Positions 21,489-31,125 are shown, numbered from the stretch's first letter. The stretch: DNA of 64,000 nucleotides from Zasmidium citrigriseum (GCA_002786025.1 NHNW01000077.1:62001-126000), one strand, 5' to 3'. The notes: generated by a model not told the origin, from the sequence alone. Program-made: numbers and translations.

Positions 21489-23054
21489 TTATCCTCCTTT
21501 CCTCTCTTCCCCCTCGCCATCATCTCTTGCCTTACCTTTTCCTTTTCCTTGCCTACCCGCAGCAGCAGCATGTTCGACGTTCTCCGACGAAGGCTCCACC
21601 ACGTTCGTCGTCGTGGGGTCTCGCGAAGGCTCTTGCTGAAACTGATGCTGAGTTTGATGCTGAGTTTGGTGCTGAGTCTGATGCTGAGTCTGGTGTTGAG
21701 TTTGATGCTGAGTCTGTCGTGGGACCCGCTGCTGAGTCCACTGCTGCGTCCACTGCTGCGTCTGCTGCTGTGCCTGCCATTCTGTCTGGTGCTGAGCCAG
21801 CCCCGGCGCAGATAAATCCGTACTTAGCTCTGGATTCGGAGCATCTGGTGACGGAAGCCCGAGGTCTTGGAGCGAAGGGAGTCTAGTAGTGCTCCGGACG
21901 CCATGTATAGGAGAACCCTGGACTGGTTGATTCGGCTGGTCAGCCAGGGGAACGGACATGTAGTGACTTGGATTGATCGGCGGTAGTCGTATGCGTTCTT
22001 GAGAGGGCGCCGGAGCTGGAGCGGACGACCGGCGTGGCCGATCGTTCTCGCTGCCCCAGACCCGTGGTGTCGCTGGTGAAGGGCTGCGTTGGAAATAAGG
22101 CTGCGTGAAAGGAGGCTCTCTGGGGGCAGGGAAGTCTCTTGACCTTGCCTCTGAGCCGTGGCTGTTGCGTTCAGGTCCCACATCAGACCTTGTCCTAGAT
22201 CTAGATCCCAAAAACTCCTGCCGGAACCCCTGCATGAATGGGAAAGAAGAGATCGGTCCTTGTCGTGGTTCATTCTGCACGGGGTCGTTCGCTCGGCGCT
22301 GCTCGAGATTGCGCAAGAACAAACCTCTTGCTCCTCCGCCAAACCAGTCCCTGTCTTGTGGGAGATTCCGCGAAGAGGCTGGTACATCATTTGCAGACCG
22401 TCTTTCGCCTGGAAAATTAGTCGTTGGTCCATTTCGAGCGAGTGGAGCAGGAGCTGTCGGTCCAGCATCTTGAGCAGCTTGACCCCGTGAAGAAGCCTCC
22501 TGGAGGCGCCGACCTACCCCCTGAACCCTCGCCATCGAAGTAGGAGAGATTCTTTCTTCAGGCTCCTCGTAAGACGCCCCTGTACCTCCCTCCGAACCCT
22601 CCAACATAAGCGTAAGAGAGCCCTTTTGACGGATCGAAGGACTACGGTCATTCTCTCGACGGGGAGTCGTGGCCCATTCGTCTTGGAGACTTCGATCATC
22701 ATTCTCTGGAGAAGCTGACTGCTGTTGAGGCGGACGAGTGTTGGCTGGCTGTGGGACGGGAGTCGAAGGGATCGGAAAATCCGCTTGAGGGACCAGCCCC
22801 TGCCGTTGAAGATGAGGCTGAGGGTTGGGAAGACGGATCCTATTCCCGTCTCGGAAACGGGCGATTTCGTCGGCGAGATGTCTCGGAGAACGTGGTCGGT
22901 GCTGAATTGGAGTGTCTTGCGTCTCCTCATCATCGATACTTTCCTGGTTGGTGTTCGCGTTGTTGATATCTTCCTGATCGCCGTCCTCGTCATTGGTATC
23001 TTCGTCCATGGGACTAGGAGGGATTTCGTTGGGCTTGTCTTTCGATGGATTCAT
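21489..23054 (-). CDS. Disordered protein, family member B (core domain missing)
   Basis: Single-exon gene of about 521 residues; the start was chosen because MNPSKDKPN matches MNPSNDKSN of member C. Almost wholly disordered, with an acidic Asp/Asn/Glu N terminus, then Arg/Ser/Pro-rich sequence. The C terminus contains GSPIHGVRSTTRLPSLQDLGLP, then a Gln/His repeat, then GKGKARDD. The N-terminal 60 residues (TQDTPIQHRPRSP against TQDAPVQQRPRSP) and the C terminus align with the protein at 25441-27510. The conserved core (APDDDDV to the CPSIAYY region) and the introns are absent. The QHQT repeat is encoded by 12-nt units. It is convergent with TBCD, 217 bp from its stop. Function unknown. Confidence 0.75.
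   Translation of the reverse strand: MNPSKDKPNEIPPSPMDEDTNDEDGDQEDINNANTNQESIDDEETQDTPIQHRPRSPRHLADEIARFRDGNRIRLPNPQPHLQRQGLVPQADFPIPSTPVPQPANTRPPQQQSASPENDDRSLQDEWATTPRRENDRSPSIRQKGSLTLMLEGSEGGTGASYEEPEERISPTSMARVQGVGRRLQEASSRGQAAQDAGPTAPAPLARNGPTTNFPGERRSANDVPASSRNLPQDRDWFGGGARGLFLRNLEQRRANDPVQNEPRQGPISSFPFMQGFRQEFLGSRSRTRSDVGPERNSHGSEARSRDFPAPREPPFTQPYFQRSPSPATPRVWGSENDRPRRSSAPAPAPSQERIRLPPINPSHYMSVPLADQPNQPVQGSPIHGVRSTTRLPSLQDLGLPSPDAPNPELSTDLSAPGLAQHQTEWQAQQQTQQWTQQWTQQRVPRQTQHQTQHQTQHQTQHQTQHQTQHQFQQEPSRDPTTTNVVEPSSENVEHAAAAGRQGKGKGKARDDGEGEERKGG
21642..21716. repeat. 12-nt coding minisatellite
   Basis: About six imperfect copies of gatgctgagttt (plus-strand reading) in tandem. On the minus strand they encode QHQT units in family member B. 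A less regular ctgctg-rich stretch continues to about 21775 and encodes Gln/Thr/Trp repeats. Slippage-prone, so copy number may vary between strains. Confidence 0.85.
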
Positions 23055-23591
23055 ACTGTCTTCTATCTGCTCTCGTAAAGACTGTATAGGAAGAAAAGCA
23101 AGATAGAACTGCTGATAATTCCATTTTGTAACAGATTCGTTGCGAGCGGCCTGGTTTGCTACTCGTGGTGCTGGAGTTTGCCAGATGGAATGTCGTGAGA
23201 CATAGAACAGTGAAGCCGTGATAGAGAACGAGAAGTTACAAGAGAATACAACCGATATCAAAGGAGACTTGGCGCATCGTGTGAAGGGACCAAGACCTGT
23301 TCATTGTTGCTCGAGAAGGTTGCTGGTGATCTGAAGACGCAGCCTTGTCCCAGGGTGAGGTTCACCCTGGCAGAGGTTCTTGAGGGGTTGCGGAAGAAGC
23401 ATTACATATGGTGTCAACTACCCACATCCTTCCAATTCCAGAAGGGTGCTGCTGAACTGCCCACATTGCGATTCCGACAGCCTGTGGACGTAGAAGAGGA
23501 ATCTTCATGGCCTTGTTCGAGATGTCGTAGGTCGATGTATCCAGCTCAAGTGCGAATCGTGTGAGTACTGTGTATGCAGGGCCTCGTAGTT
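23055..23591. other. Duplicated spacer
   Basis: Spacer holding the promoter of member B and, at 23311-23407, a degenerate TBCD 3' fragment described separately. Nothing else recognised. Confidence 0.5.
23311..23407 (+). pseudogene. TBCD 3'-end fragment, copy 1
   Basis: Plus-strand translation gives DLKTQPCPRVRFTLAEV followed by LEGLRKKHY. The real TBCD C terminus reads MLKTNPYPRVRVALAEA and ends VLEGLRGKYLG. Nucleotide similarity is visible along the whole stretch (agaaggt, tgaagacg, agggtgagg, cttgaggggttg). The 24 or so residues between the two parts in TBCD are missing, so the copy has an internal deletion. No start and no upstream exon; it cannot make TBCD. Confidence 0.75.
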
Positions 23592-24690
23592 TCAAGCGCC
23601 GGATCTGTTAGCGACCTTTTGCACCGCCTGTCGTACATCAGAATCACAACCAAACCCCCACTTCTCATCCTCCCCGACTCGACGAACCCGAGTCGTAGCC
23701 TCTTTACGGAGTATCGTTGTAATCGTTCTGTTACGTGCTGCCGTAGTTCCCCGTAACACCTCGTTAGCCCTCTCCTCTTCGGTATCAAGGTCGCTAAGGA
23801 AGTTGATAGCGGTGTACATCGAGACCACCACCACATTGTCGCTTCGGCGCTCCAAGATCTTCGTCTGTGGAATGCGGTCGAATGTAAGCGCCGCCGAGAG
23901 CAGAGCACCGTTGTCTCCAGTAAGAACGAGCAGCACCCGTTCCGAAGAGCGCATGAATTTCTGTCGTAATAAGAAAAACCGCTCGGCAGATTGGCGACAG
24001 TATTGAATACGCGCTCCTCTTCCGGTTCCACTCGCAATTAGCTGGACAGAGCGGTTGAGATCTGTGAACCCTACTACGGTTCCGGCACTCGCTAAGATAT
24101 TCCCCATCACCGTAGCTAAGAGTTCCGTGCGCTCGCTGGTGCGTAAGATCGCAAAGCCGTAAATGCTGGTCAATCAGCTTCGAAACGTCCTCCGCTTCAG
24201 CCTTACGGGTTTGTACGGTATCGCGCGTGCTCTCACAGCCTAAGCCAAGCCAATCTTCGAAATGCGAGAATTCCTCAAGCCGCAGCCTGATTGGCGCGAA
24301 AGGGTCCTTGTTGTCACAAAAAATATCGTCGGTGGTGGTGTCATACCATGCTGAGAAAGCAAGCCGTTTCCAGAGCTGTGGTGCCACATCGAAGGTGTTC
24401 TTCTCACCAGACGGATTCAAACGCATGGTGCATTCCTTTTGATGTGCGCTTTGTGTCAAGAAATAGCAAAATGCGGGCATATTGTATAGCTGCAAGGCAT
24501 CTTCGAGAGCCAGTCGAGACAAAAGCATGTCGGCGCTGAGTTCGAGGTTGACCATCCATTCGAATTCGTGTTCGCGTTCCCTGAAATAGTAATAGCGCAT
24601 CTCCACGGCGAGTTGTTCGATTGCCTCTTGGCGATGCTGCAGATACCAATCCTTCGGAATACTGCGCGGACTATGCGGCTGTTGCGCCAT
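23592..24690 (-). pseudogene. Hypothetical protein, apparently frameshifted
   Basis: Minus-strand frame starting at 24690 (MAQQPHSPRSIPKDWYLQHR) reads well to about 24165, with aromatic-rich, natural composition. At about 24160-24173 (CAGCATTTACGG on the minus strand) the plausible frame changes by one base. The second frame then reads SIYGFAILRTSERTELLATV and continues to a stop at 23592, about 366 residues in all. The first frame stays open to 23794 but its sequence becomes Arg/Cys/Ser-rich and shadow-like. No GT-AG pair removes the shift. This is a pseudogene, an assembly error, or a 298-residue protein in the first frame. No family recognised. It sits between the two TBCD fragments. Confidence 0.4.
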
Positions 24691-25440
24691 GTTTCGTGTC
24701 AGTGCAGTGTTGCTCGAGAAGACAACAGTGTTCTGTCAAATTTCGTAGTGCGTGGTCTTTGCTCGCAACGTCGACCGATGGAAGAGCGGGGACAGGACAG
24801 TGAGGACCGAGCAGCGAGAGATGTAGTGCTTGGATCAGAGGCTCATCAAGTACTGAGCCAAGAACCTTTGAGCAACCGGCTTGTGTAATGTCGCAATCAA
24901 AGATTGAGTCGATTGTGATGCTCGGTATTGTTGGATCCGACGAGCTGTGAGGCAGGAGAGCGCGTGGAATACATGCGGATGCCCGACCACCGAAAATTTG
25001 TGAATCCAGTGTAACTGCCAGGTCCAGAGGTAAGCAAGGTAAGCAGTATCTCACAAGCCGCCAATGGTACCAAGCCTGTGCAAATCTTGTGAGAGTGGGA
25101 GGTAGAGGTCCACTTTCGGAAAAATGGCAATAGAAGAAGTAAGAAACAAACAATGAGCACAGAGTCGAAGGGGAAGTCAGAGAAGGACTTTGTGATCTGA
25201 AGACGTATCTCAATCCGGGCGCGAGAACGAAGCTGGCGAGGCTCTTGGAGCATCTGGTACGAGATACGATGAGAGAGCAGAGGGAGGAGTAGGGCACAGC
25301 AAAGGGTGTCGAAAGTAGATGAAGATTTGAGAAACGAAACGCAAAAAGACAACGTTCACTTACTTATTGGCGGTGGGGGTCCTGTTCATGGAGCGATTTC
25401 AACCCCTTACCACAGATCACCGTCCAAGTCAAATTCAAAT
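24691..25440. other. Duplicated spacer
   Basis: Spacer between the frame-broken gene and the 3' end of member C, holding the second TBCD fragment. A 208-codon minus-strand frame here (24671-25297) has random-looking composition and is not called. Confidence 0.5.
25181..25265 (+). pseudogene. TBCD 3'-end fragment, copy 2
   Basis: Plus-strand translation gives DLKTYLNPGARTKLARLLE. It aligns with copy 1 (DLKTQPCPRVRFTLAEVLE) and the real TBCD C terminus. The 13-mer tgatctgaagacg is identical in copies 1 and 2, while TBCD itself reads tgttgaagacg. More diverged than copy 1. It lies about 175 bp from the 3' end of member C, just as the true TBCD stop lies 217 bp from the 3' end of member B. Confidence 0.6.
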
Positions 25441-27510
25441 TCACCTTTCGTACCCCTCTTTTCCATTGCCATCATGTCCATCCCCGCTATCATCCCTCGC
25501 CCTCTCTTTGCCCTTCCCTTTGTCACCTCTAGGAGTCGTACTCTCACCCGTCTGCACCGTAGGCTCCACAACGACCCCAGCCGGGGCGTCTCGTGACTGC
25601 CGGTCAGACGTCCTTCCCTGCTGAGGCTGATGCTGTGCCAGTGGTGAGGCAGCTGAAATTCTGGGCGGAATGGTGAATGGAGGAACCGGTGGCAGCCCAC
25701 GGTCTCGAATCGATGACGAGTTTAGAGTCCTCTGGACTCCGCGCATGGGAGATCCCTGAGCTGGTGGATTGGTAATCGTATTTGACTGATCAGAATGAGT
25801 CAGGGCAGTGGACATGTGTTGGCGTGGGTCGATGACTCGCGGGTGGTGTATTTGAGGGTCGGAAGATCGACGTGCCCGCAGCATAGCAGGTGCACGTGGG
25901 TGTTGGAAATCAGTCTGCGTTGGAGGAGCTGAGGCAGGAAGGTCTTCTGGGCTTGTTTGTGTGCCCCGACTGACCGTCACGCCGCTGTTAGCATGTTGTG
26001 TTCTGGGTGGTCGTCCAAGATATTCTTGTATTCGTGGGAAGGAAGGGATGGAATTGTCGTCTCTGCGGGGTTCTTTGGGCCTCTTGCCAGGGGTGCGCTC
26101 TGGTGTCGAATCGGGCGGTCTTCTGGATCCAGTTGCGGCTGGTCGTGGTGGTGGGTTTTGCCTGGCAGATGAAAGATCATTGCCAGGCCGTCCCTCTGGA
26201 GGATCGACTGGTCGAGCATTGGACAAAACGCTGCCAGATGTGTTTGGTCGCGGTGGTGCCTACGCTCATCCCTCGCAGTCGTCGAGTCGTCGGGCCAGTT
26301 GGTCAACCGTGGGCGGGGACCTTGCCGATTAGTAGTCTTACGAGCATTCTTGGCCCCATCGCCTTGGTCTTCTGCTAGCTCCTTGACCCTCCCATCAACG
26401 TGATACCTGCCAGGCTCGCTGTTGGGGTCGTTCTCGCGTCTGTAGTCCACCATGCCCTGAGGATGAGCGACGATTTCCTCGAGGCGTCCCCATGATGCTT
26501 CGAGGGCGTAGTAGGCGATGCTCGGGCAGTTCTAGGTCAGGAGATGTTAGCTGCCGCAGGTTGAAGACCAAGTGTGGATGCATGACTTACGGCAAGAAAA
26601 GGGAGCAGCCATTTCAGTCTGTCAGACGTCCTCATGACTGCAACGTTTGCGGCTGGAATAATGGGATGGATTTGTCTGACGAATCCATTGACCTGAAAGT
26701 CGACTACCGCATCCTGTCGTGATTCGTCAGTAAGTCCCTACACATAGACTCTTCGGTGAAGGAGCTTACGAAGATGCCTGGTACACCCCTCGCGGTGAAC
26801 GAGTGAAACTTCAGGACTCTGGACAGGGCCGTGTAGCTGGACCTTTGCCGCCTTTGCCATTCTTCCACACCCATTCCTGCGATCATGGGCTGATTGACGT
26901 TATTTTGGGTGACGGCGCTCTGGATTCTTGCCCTCCAGTAATCTGCGTCTCTTCTCACTTGTTCCACATCGTCGTCGTCTGGAGCGAACAGGCGGCGCTC
27001 TCCACCAGTGCCCTGTGCAACAGCGAGTTGAGAGGGAGGCGCTGGAGTAGGTTCTGGTGACCCAGTCAAATCTATGACATTGTCATCGTCTCTAGTCAGA
27101 TCGATCACACTCTGAGCACGTTCACCAGCTTGACCACTTGGAGCAGCGTCTTCTTCATGAAAGCGGCTGTTTGCTCCCATGACTTGTTCGATTCGAGCTG
27201 CAGAAGGTTCGTAACTCTCAGGGGTTTGATCCCCTGTCAAATCCACAACGGCGTTCTGACCAGCTTGACCACCTGAAGCAGCCTGCTGCTGCACACGAGA
27301 CTGAGGATTAGATCCACCTTCTCCATCCCGATTGGATTCTGCGTTAGATGGTGGCTGTGGGACAGGCGGCGGAGGGATAACATGAGCTGGTACTGTGTCT
27401 GGAGATCGCGGTCGCTGCTGAACGGGAGCATCTTGCGTCTCATTGTCGTTGGTGTCTTGCTTGTTGGCGTCGGGAGGAGAATTGTTGCTCTTGTCGTTAG
27501 ATGGGTTCAT
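25441..27510 (-). CDS. Disordered protein with novel core domain and three SIM-like motifs, family member C
   Basis: Proposed exons are 26770-27510, 26591-26713, 26342-26531 and 25441-26207, giving 606 residues. The first two introns are GT-AG, phase 0, and match those of member A at 5555. The third (26208-26341) is inferred from a frame change and is less sure; a frameshift is the alternative. The N terminus (MNPSNDKSN) matches member B. Three VxDLT motifs (VVDLTG at 88, VIDLTR at 135, VIDLTG at 145), each followed by acidic or Ser residues, look like SUMO-interacting motifs. The core (residues about 176-305) runs from APDDDDV through NVNQPMIAG and VNGFVRQI to CPSIAYYALE. The disordered C terminus ends with GKGKERARDD. 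Function unknown; a nuclear role linked to SUMO is inference. Confidence 0.75.
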
Positions 27511-27813
27511 GTTGACTTCTTACTGCTCTGCTGAAACCGTATGGTGAAGAAACACCAACGAGAAATGGTGGCCGCATTTTGTAGTACTTCTTCGTGAGTG
27601 AGAGAGTTTGCTGCTTGATACCTGGAAGCCACCAGGCGGAAGTCGTTAATTATGAGACATATCAGAAGTCGCTGGAGAAGCCAAAGGCAGGACGAGAAAC
27701 TATTGGCTCTGCATTCGAGAATGGTCTCTGCTGTTCCGCTGAACCCTACTCGAGGGACGTCAGCAGCTCTGGTATAGACATAGGTATACAGCAACATACA
27801 GCATGAAACTATG
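27511..27813. other. Intergenic
   Basis: Spacer between the start of member C and the stop of the uS5m gene, both on the minus strand. No gene seen. Confidence 0.5.
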
Positions 27814-28939
27814 TTAGTGTACAAGTCCTCCATAATACACGCCGCGAACATCGACCATTTTTCTTCCTCTTGCCCGCGCGATCTCCTCGGGAAGGCGCTG
27901 GTTGGTGAGGGCCTGGAAAGCAGCCTTGACGACGTTCATCTTGTTGCGTGAGCGAGGTGTGCGGGCTGCGAGGTCTGAGATGCCGGCAGCGCGGGCGAGT
28001 TCGAAGATGAGATGTTGGCAGCGATTGCCGAAGCCTATTGATCACGTTAGCCATGCATCACATTTGTTGGGTATGAAGAATCTCACCAGGCGGTCTTGAG
28101 CTCAACTTCACAACCGAAGCGCCAACCTTCCCTTCAACCTCCCCAAAGATCGTCCGCTCCTCATACCTGGGGATAGGCTTCATGTTCCTGATGGCATTCA
28201 TCATAGCCTGCCGTCGTCCATCCTCGTCTTCAGCTGCCTTGCCCTCTCCAATGCCCAGCATACCATTCTGATTTCCCGCAATGGTCAAGAAGTAAAGAGA
28301 CTGAATCTTTCCCATGCGCGTCTGGTTGACCACACGATGCGAAACAAGGTTCTTGACTCTGATCTTGCGGATGTCCTCTTTGCTGAGACCTGTCTGTTGT
28401 GATAGTCGCAGTAATCGCGGATCCTCCTCTTCTTGGTCCTGCTTTCCACTTTTTGATGTCTTGGGGCGTGGGCCGCCCATTGCGTCGAGTAATGGTTGCA
28501 TGCCCTCCTCCAAAGGAGCACCTTTCGCGCTTTCTGGCAGTCGATCGAAGCCAGGTCGCTGGGTAGCGAAATCATCGATATAGTCAATGCGCATCGGATC
28601 TGTCCTGAAGCGGCCTTGGGTCATCATATCGGTCGGGTCAATGGCTTTCTCTCCCTCCTCAATGGCCTTCATTTGCTCGGGTGTGTATTTCATCGCGAGA
28701 AGCTTCATCTCCCGATCGGTGTATGGTTTCAAGTGGGATGCCAGCGAGTCGACTTCCGCCTGACGCGCCTCAGACACGCCCATGTCCTCTGCCTTGATGC
28801 TGGGGTATTTGCGGTTGGGTCGTTTTCGAATCTGGTTGGCGGGCGTGGTGTGGAAGCTGCGGCGGGCATTGGGGGCGGCCTGGGAGACGACGGATTTGAT
28901 GCGACATGAGAGGCATTGGTATGTCTTGGAGGACGACAT
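27814..28939 (-). CDS. MRPS5: Mitochondrial small-subunit ribosomal protein uS5m
   Basis: Component of the mitochondrial 37S subunit. Two exons (28087-28939, 27814-28034) with a 52-nt GT-AG intron, 357 residues. The N terminus (SCRIKSVVSQAAPNARRSFH) is basic and amphipathic, a matrix-targeting presequence. The S5 N-terminal RNA-binding domain starts near residue 190: KIRVKNLVSHRVVNQTRMGK, then LTIAGNQNGMLGIGEGKA. The S5 C-terminal domain begins near 286: GFGNRCQHLIFELARAAGI, then the NVVKAAFQAL helix. Divergent from ATP25 with 152 bp between start codons. Confidence 0.95.
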
Positions 28940-29091
28940 TGTGGCGATGATGTTGTTGGTATGGAGTGAAGTGTTGTGGCTGCTGGAGAAGGGAGGAAGT
29001 CCGCTGGCTTGGCATCGAGCTTCGACTTCGCCGCGGAGGTGTCGTTGACTTCAGACGAGCACGAGCACTTCGTCTTCATCTTTCACCAACA
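28940..29091. promoter_or_regulatory. Bidirectional promoter, uS5m and ATP25
   Basis: 152 bp separate the divergent ATGs of two mitochondrial biogenesis genes, so both 5' UTRs and core promoters overlap here. No TATA box or known element stands out. Confidence 0.6.
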
Positions 29092-31125
29092 ATGGCACTT
29101 CCAACGGCTGCGGCCAGGAGTCTGGCATGTCACAGCTGCCGTCAATGGATGCTGCGGTCGTTCATCGCCAGCATCGGCGGCAGTGCCATCACACAACCGA
29201 GTGGGAGAAGACCTTTCTCCACTCCATCGATCCGCTTCAACGAAGCAAGGGAAAGGATCCAGAAAGAGGAGCGAGAGGAGCTGGATGAGTCTGAATCAGA
29301 TGGAAAGTACGCGCCACTGGACGGCGAGAACGAGAATGCCTCCGATGCATCACAGCAGAACGCCCACGTGCCATGGTATCTCCAGGTCGAATCTCCCATC
29401 CCGGAGCAAGAGAACGTCCTGTCAGCGCGGCAAAAGATTCCAGACTTACCTGATCACCCACCGCCAATATTACAACCTCTGCTTGAACGAATCTCCGTCG
29501 AGCTTGGAATGGACGATCTATCTCTACTCGACCTTAGAGGACTGGACCCACCTCCCGCATTGGGAGCGAATCTTCTCATGATCGTTGGAACTGCGCGATC
29601 AGAGAAACATCTTCATTTCTCGGCAGACAAGCTATGTAGATGGCTGAGATCGGAACACCGCCTATCGCCTTATGCGGATGGACTCCTCGGGAGGCAGGAG
29701 CTGAAGTTGAAGATGAGGAGAAGAGCGAAGAGGTCAAGATTGTTGTCAGCGGTGGGGGCTAAGTCGACCGCAGATACAGAGCTTGATGAGGGAATCAGGA
29801 CTGGCTGGATATGTGTCAATCTGGGAAGAGTTGAAGGTGGTGACCTGCCCAAAAGCGAGGAGGAACTGGCAAGAGAGGAGAACGTGGTCGGATTTGGCAC
29901 GCAGACGAGTGGAGCGAGGATCGTCGTACAACTCATGACGGAAGAGAAGAGAGGCGAGATCGACTTGGAGAAGCTGTGGACTGCTGTGCTGAAGAAGTCG
30001 AGTAAAGAGAAAGAGGCCTTGCAAGAGGACGAAGAGGTGGAAGGAGTTTCACAGCGTCCGGACAGTCACGTTGCGTATGAGTCTTCGCTCAACACTGGGT
30101 TGGGGCAGCAACAGGCTCGCGCATACCATACGTCAGCCCGAAGATTGCAGGCCACTCCTACCGATGAAGCAAGCAACGAGCTGGACCAGCTCAGTCCAGT
30201 GCTCCAGGGTGATGCAGCAGGCGGGGAACGACCTCTATCCACGATGAAAAGCCTGCTTGATGAGCTGGCCAAGATGAGCCCTGATGCTGCCCTGCAGACT
30301 CTAGGCGACGACTTCATGACCCTTACGGAACAAGAGGACAGTCAAGTCGCTACCGAAGTGACAGGGTCGTCCGACTTTGTGAAATCGTTCTACTCCGGCG
30401 TATCAACCTTCTCGAGTCAGATTCACTGGCACGGCCACATTTCACTACTCGCATATGCTCATCGGCTGGGCCATCCCAACGTCACTGGTCAGAACCTGAT
30501 GGCAGCTATTGAGAACATGACCATTGCCGGCTGGACTCCTATGGAGAAGACATATATCACCGTGCTCGGATCGCTGCTTGGAAGAATCGATCGCAACGGC
30601 TCTACTTTCGAGCATCAAATGGGAGTAGTATTCGATCTGCTGGAAGAGATGGAGCATTATGGATACAACGCCCTCCGACCTGAGATTCTCGAAGCACTGC
30701 ACAGGACGTTGATAGGACCGCCAGCCTCGTCGCAACCGCCGACACTCCAATCGATTGTGCCAGCGTTGGGTCTTGCACGGCTGAAGCGACACCTGGCCAG
30801 CGGAGACATGAAAAAGTTCTGGCAATCGTGGAACAGCTTTCCTCGGCGATTCGCCCCTCGACCTGTGGAGATGTACGTTGTGCTGTTTGACGCTTTTGCA
30901 AAGGATGAGACCACTCAAGACCTTCATGAAACACGGGAGAACCTGAGCTACTGGATCAATGAGATGGGACACGAGGAGCCACCCGTTGAGGTTGAGAATG
31001 GAGGGGTGGAACTCGCCATGTCGTTGTTCAAGGCGATGAAGTACGTCGATCCTATGGCTGAGATCAAGGAGTGGAATGATACGAGAGGGAAGTGTGAGAA
31101 GGTGCTGAGAGCGGCATTGCAGTAG
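29092..31125 (+). CDS. ATP25: ATPase synthesis protein 25, mitochondrial
   Basis: Needed in fungi to make or stabilise mitochondrial ATP9 (subunit c) mRNA; the N-terminal part resembles the ribosome-silencing factor RsfS. Single exon of 677 residues from the ATG at 29092 (MALPTAAARSLACHSCRQWM). It has a matrix-targeting N terminus and an RsfS-like domain at about residues 120-220: ISVELGMDDLSLLDLRGLDP, then GANLLMIVGTARSEKHLHFS. A helical C-terminal M-domain-like region follows. The LLGRQELKLKMRRRAKR segment is typical of fungal ATP25. The frame is open upstream to 28966 but that stretch lies in the shared promoter, so I did not use it. Confidence 0.93.
   Translation: MALPTAAARSLACHSCRQWMLRSFIASIGGSAITQPSGRRPFSTPSIRFNEARERIQKEEREELDESESDGKYAPLDGENENASDASQQNAHVPWYLQVESPIPEQENVLSARQKIPDLPDHPPPILQPLLERISVELGMDDLSLLDLRGLDPPPALGANLLMIVGTARSEKHLHFSADKLCRWLRSEHRLSPYADGLLGRQELKLKMRRRAKRSRLLSAVGAKSTADTELDEGIRTGWICVNLGRVEGGDLPKSEEELAREENVVGFGTQTSGARIVVQLMTEEKRGEIDLEKLWTAVLKKSSKEKEALQEDEEVEGVSQRPDSHVAYESSLNTGLGQQQARAYHTSARRLQATPTDEASNELDQLSPVLQGDAAGGERPLSTMKSLLDELAKMSPDAALQTLGDDFMTLTEQEDSQVATEVTGSSDFVKSFYSGVSTFSSQIHWHGHISLLAYAHRLGHPNVTGQNLMAAIENMTIAGWTPMEKTYITVLGSLLGRIDRNGSTFEHQMGVVFDLLEEMEHYGYNALRPEILEALHRTLIGPPASSQPPTLQSIVPALGLARLKRHLASGDMKKFWQSWNSFPRRFAPRPVEMYVVLFDAFAKDETTQDLHETRENLSYWINEMGHEEPPVEVENGGVELAMSLFKAMKYVDPMAEIKEWNDTRGKCEKVLRAALQ

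Noticed and set aside
21383..21886. 167-codon plus-strand frame with AESDAESG-like repeats
   Set aside because: It is the 12-nt minisatellite read on the strand opposite to family member B; no independent support.
24671..25297. 208-codon minus-strand frame upstream of the frame-broken gene
   Set aside because: Cys/Ser/Leu-rich random look and it overlaps the decayed TBCD fragment region.
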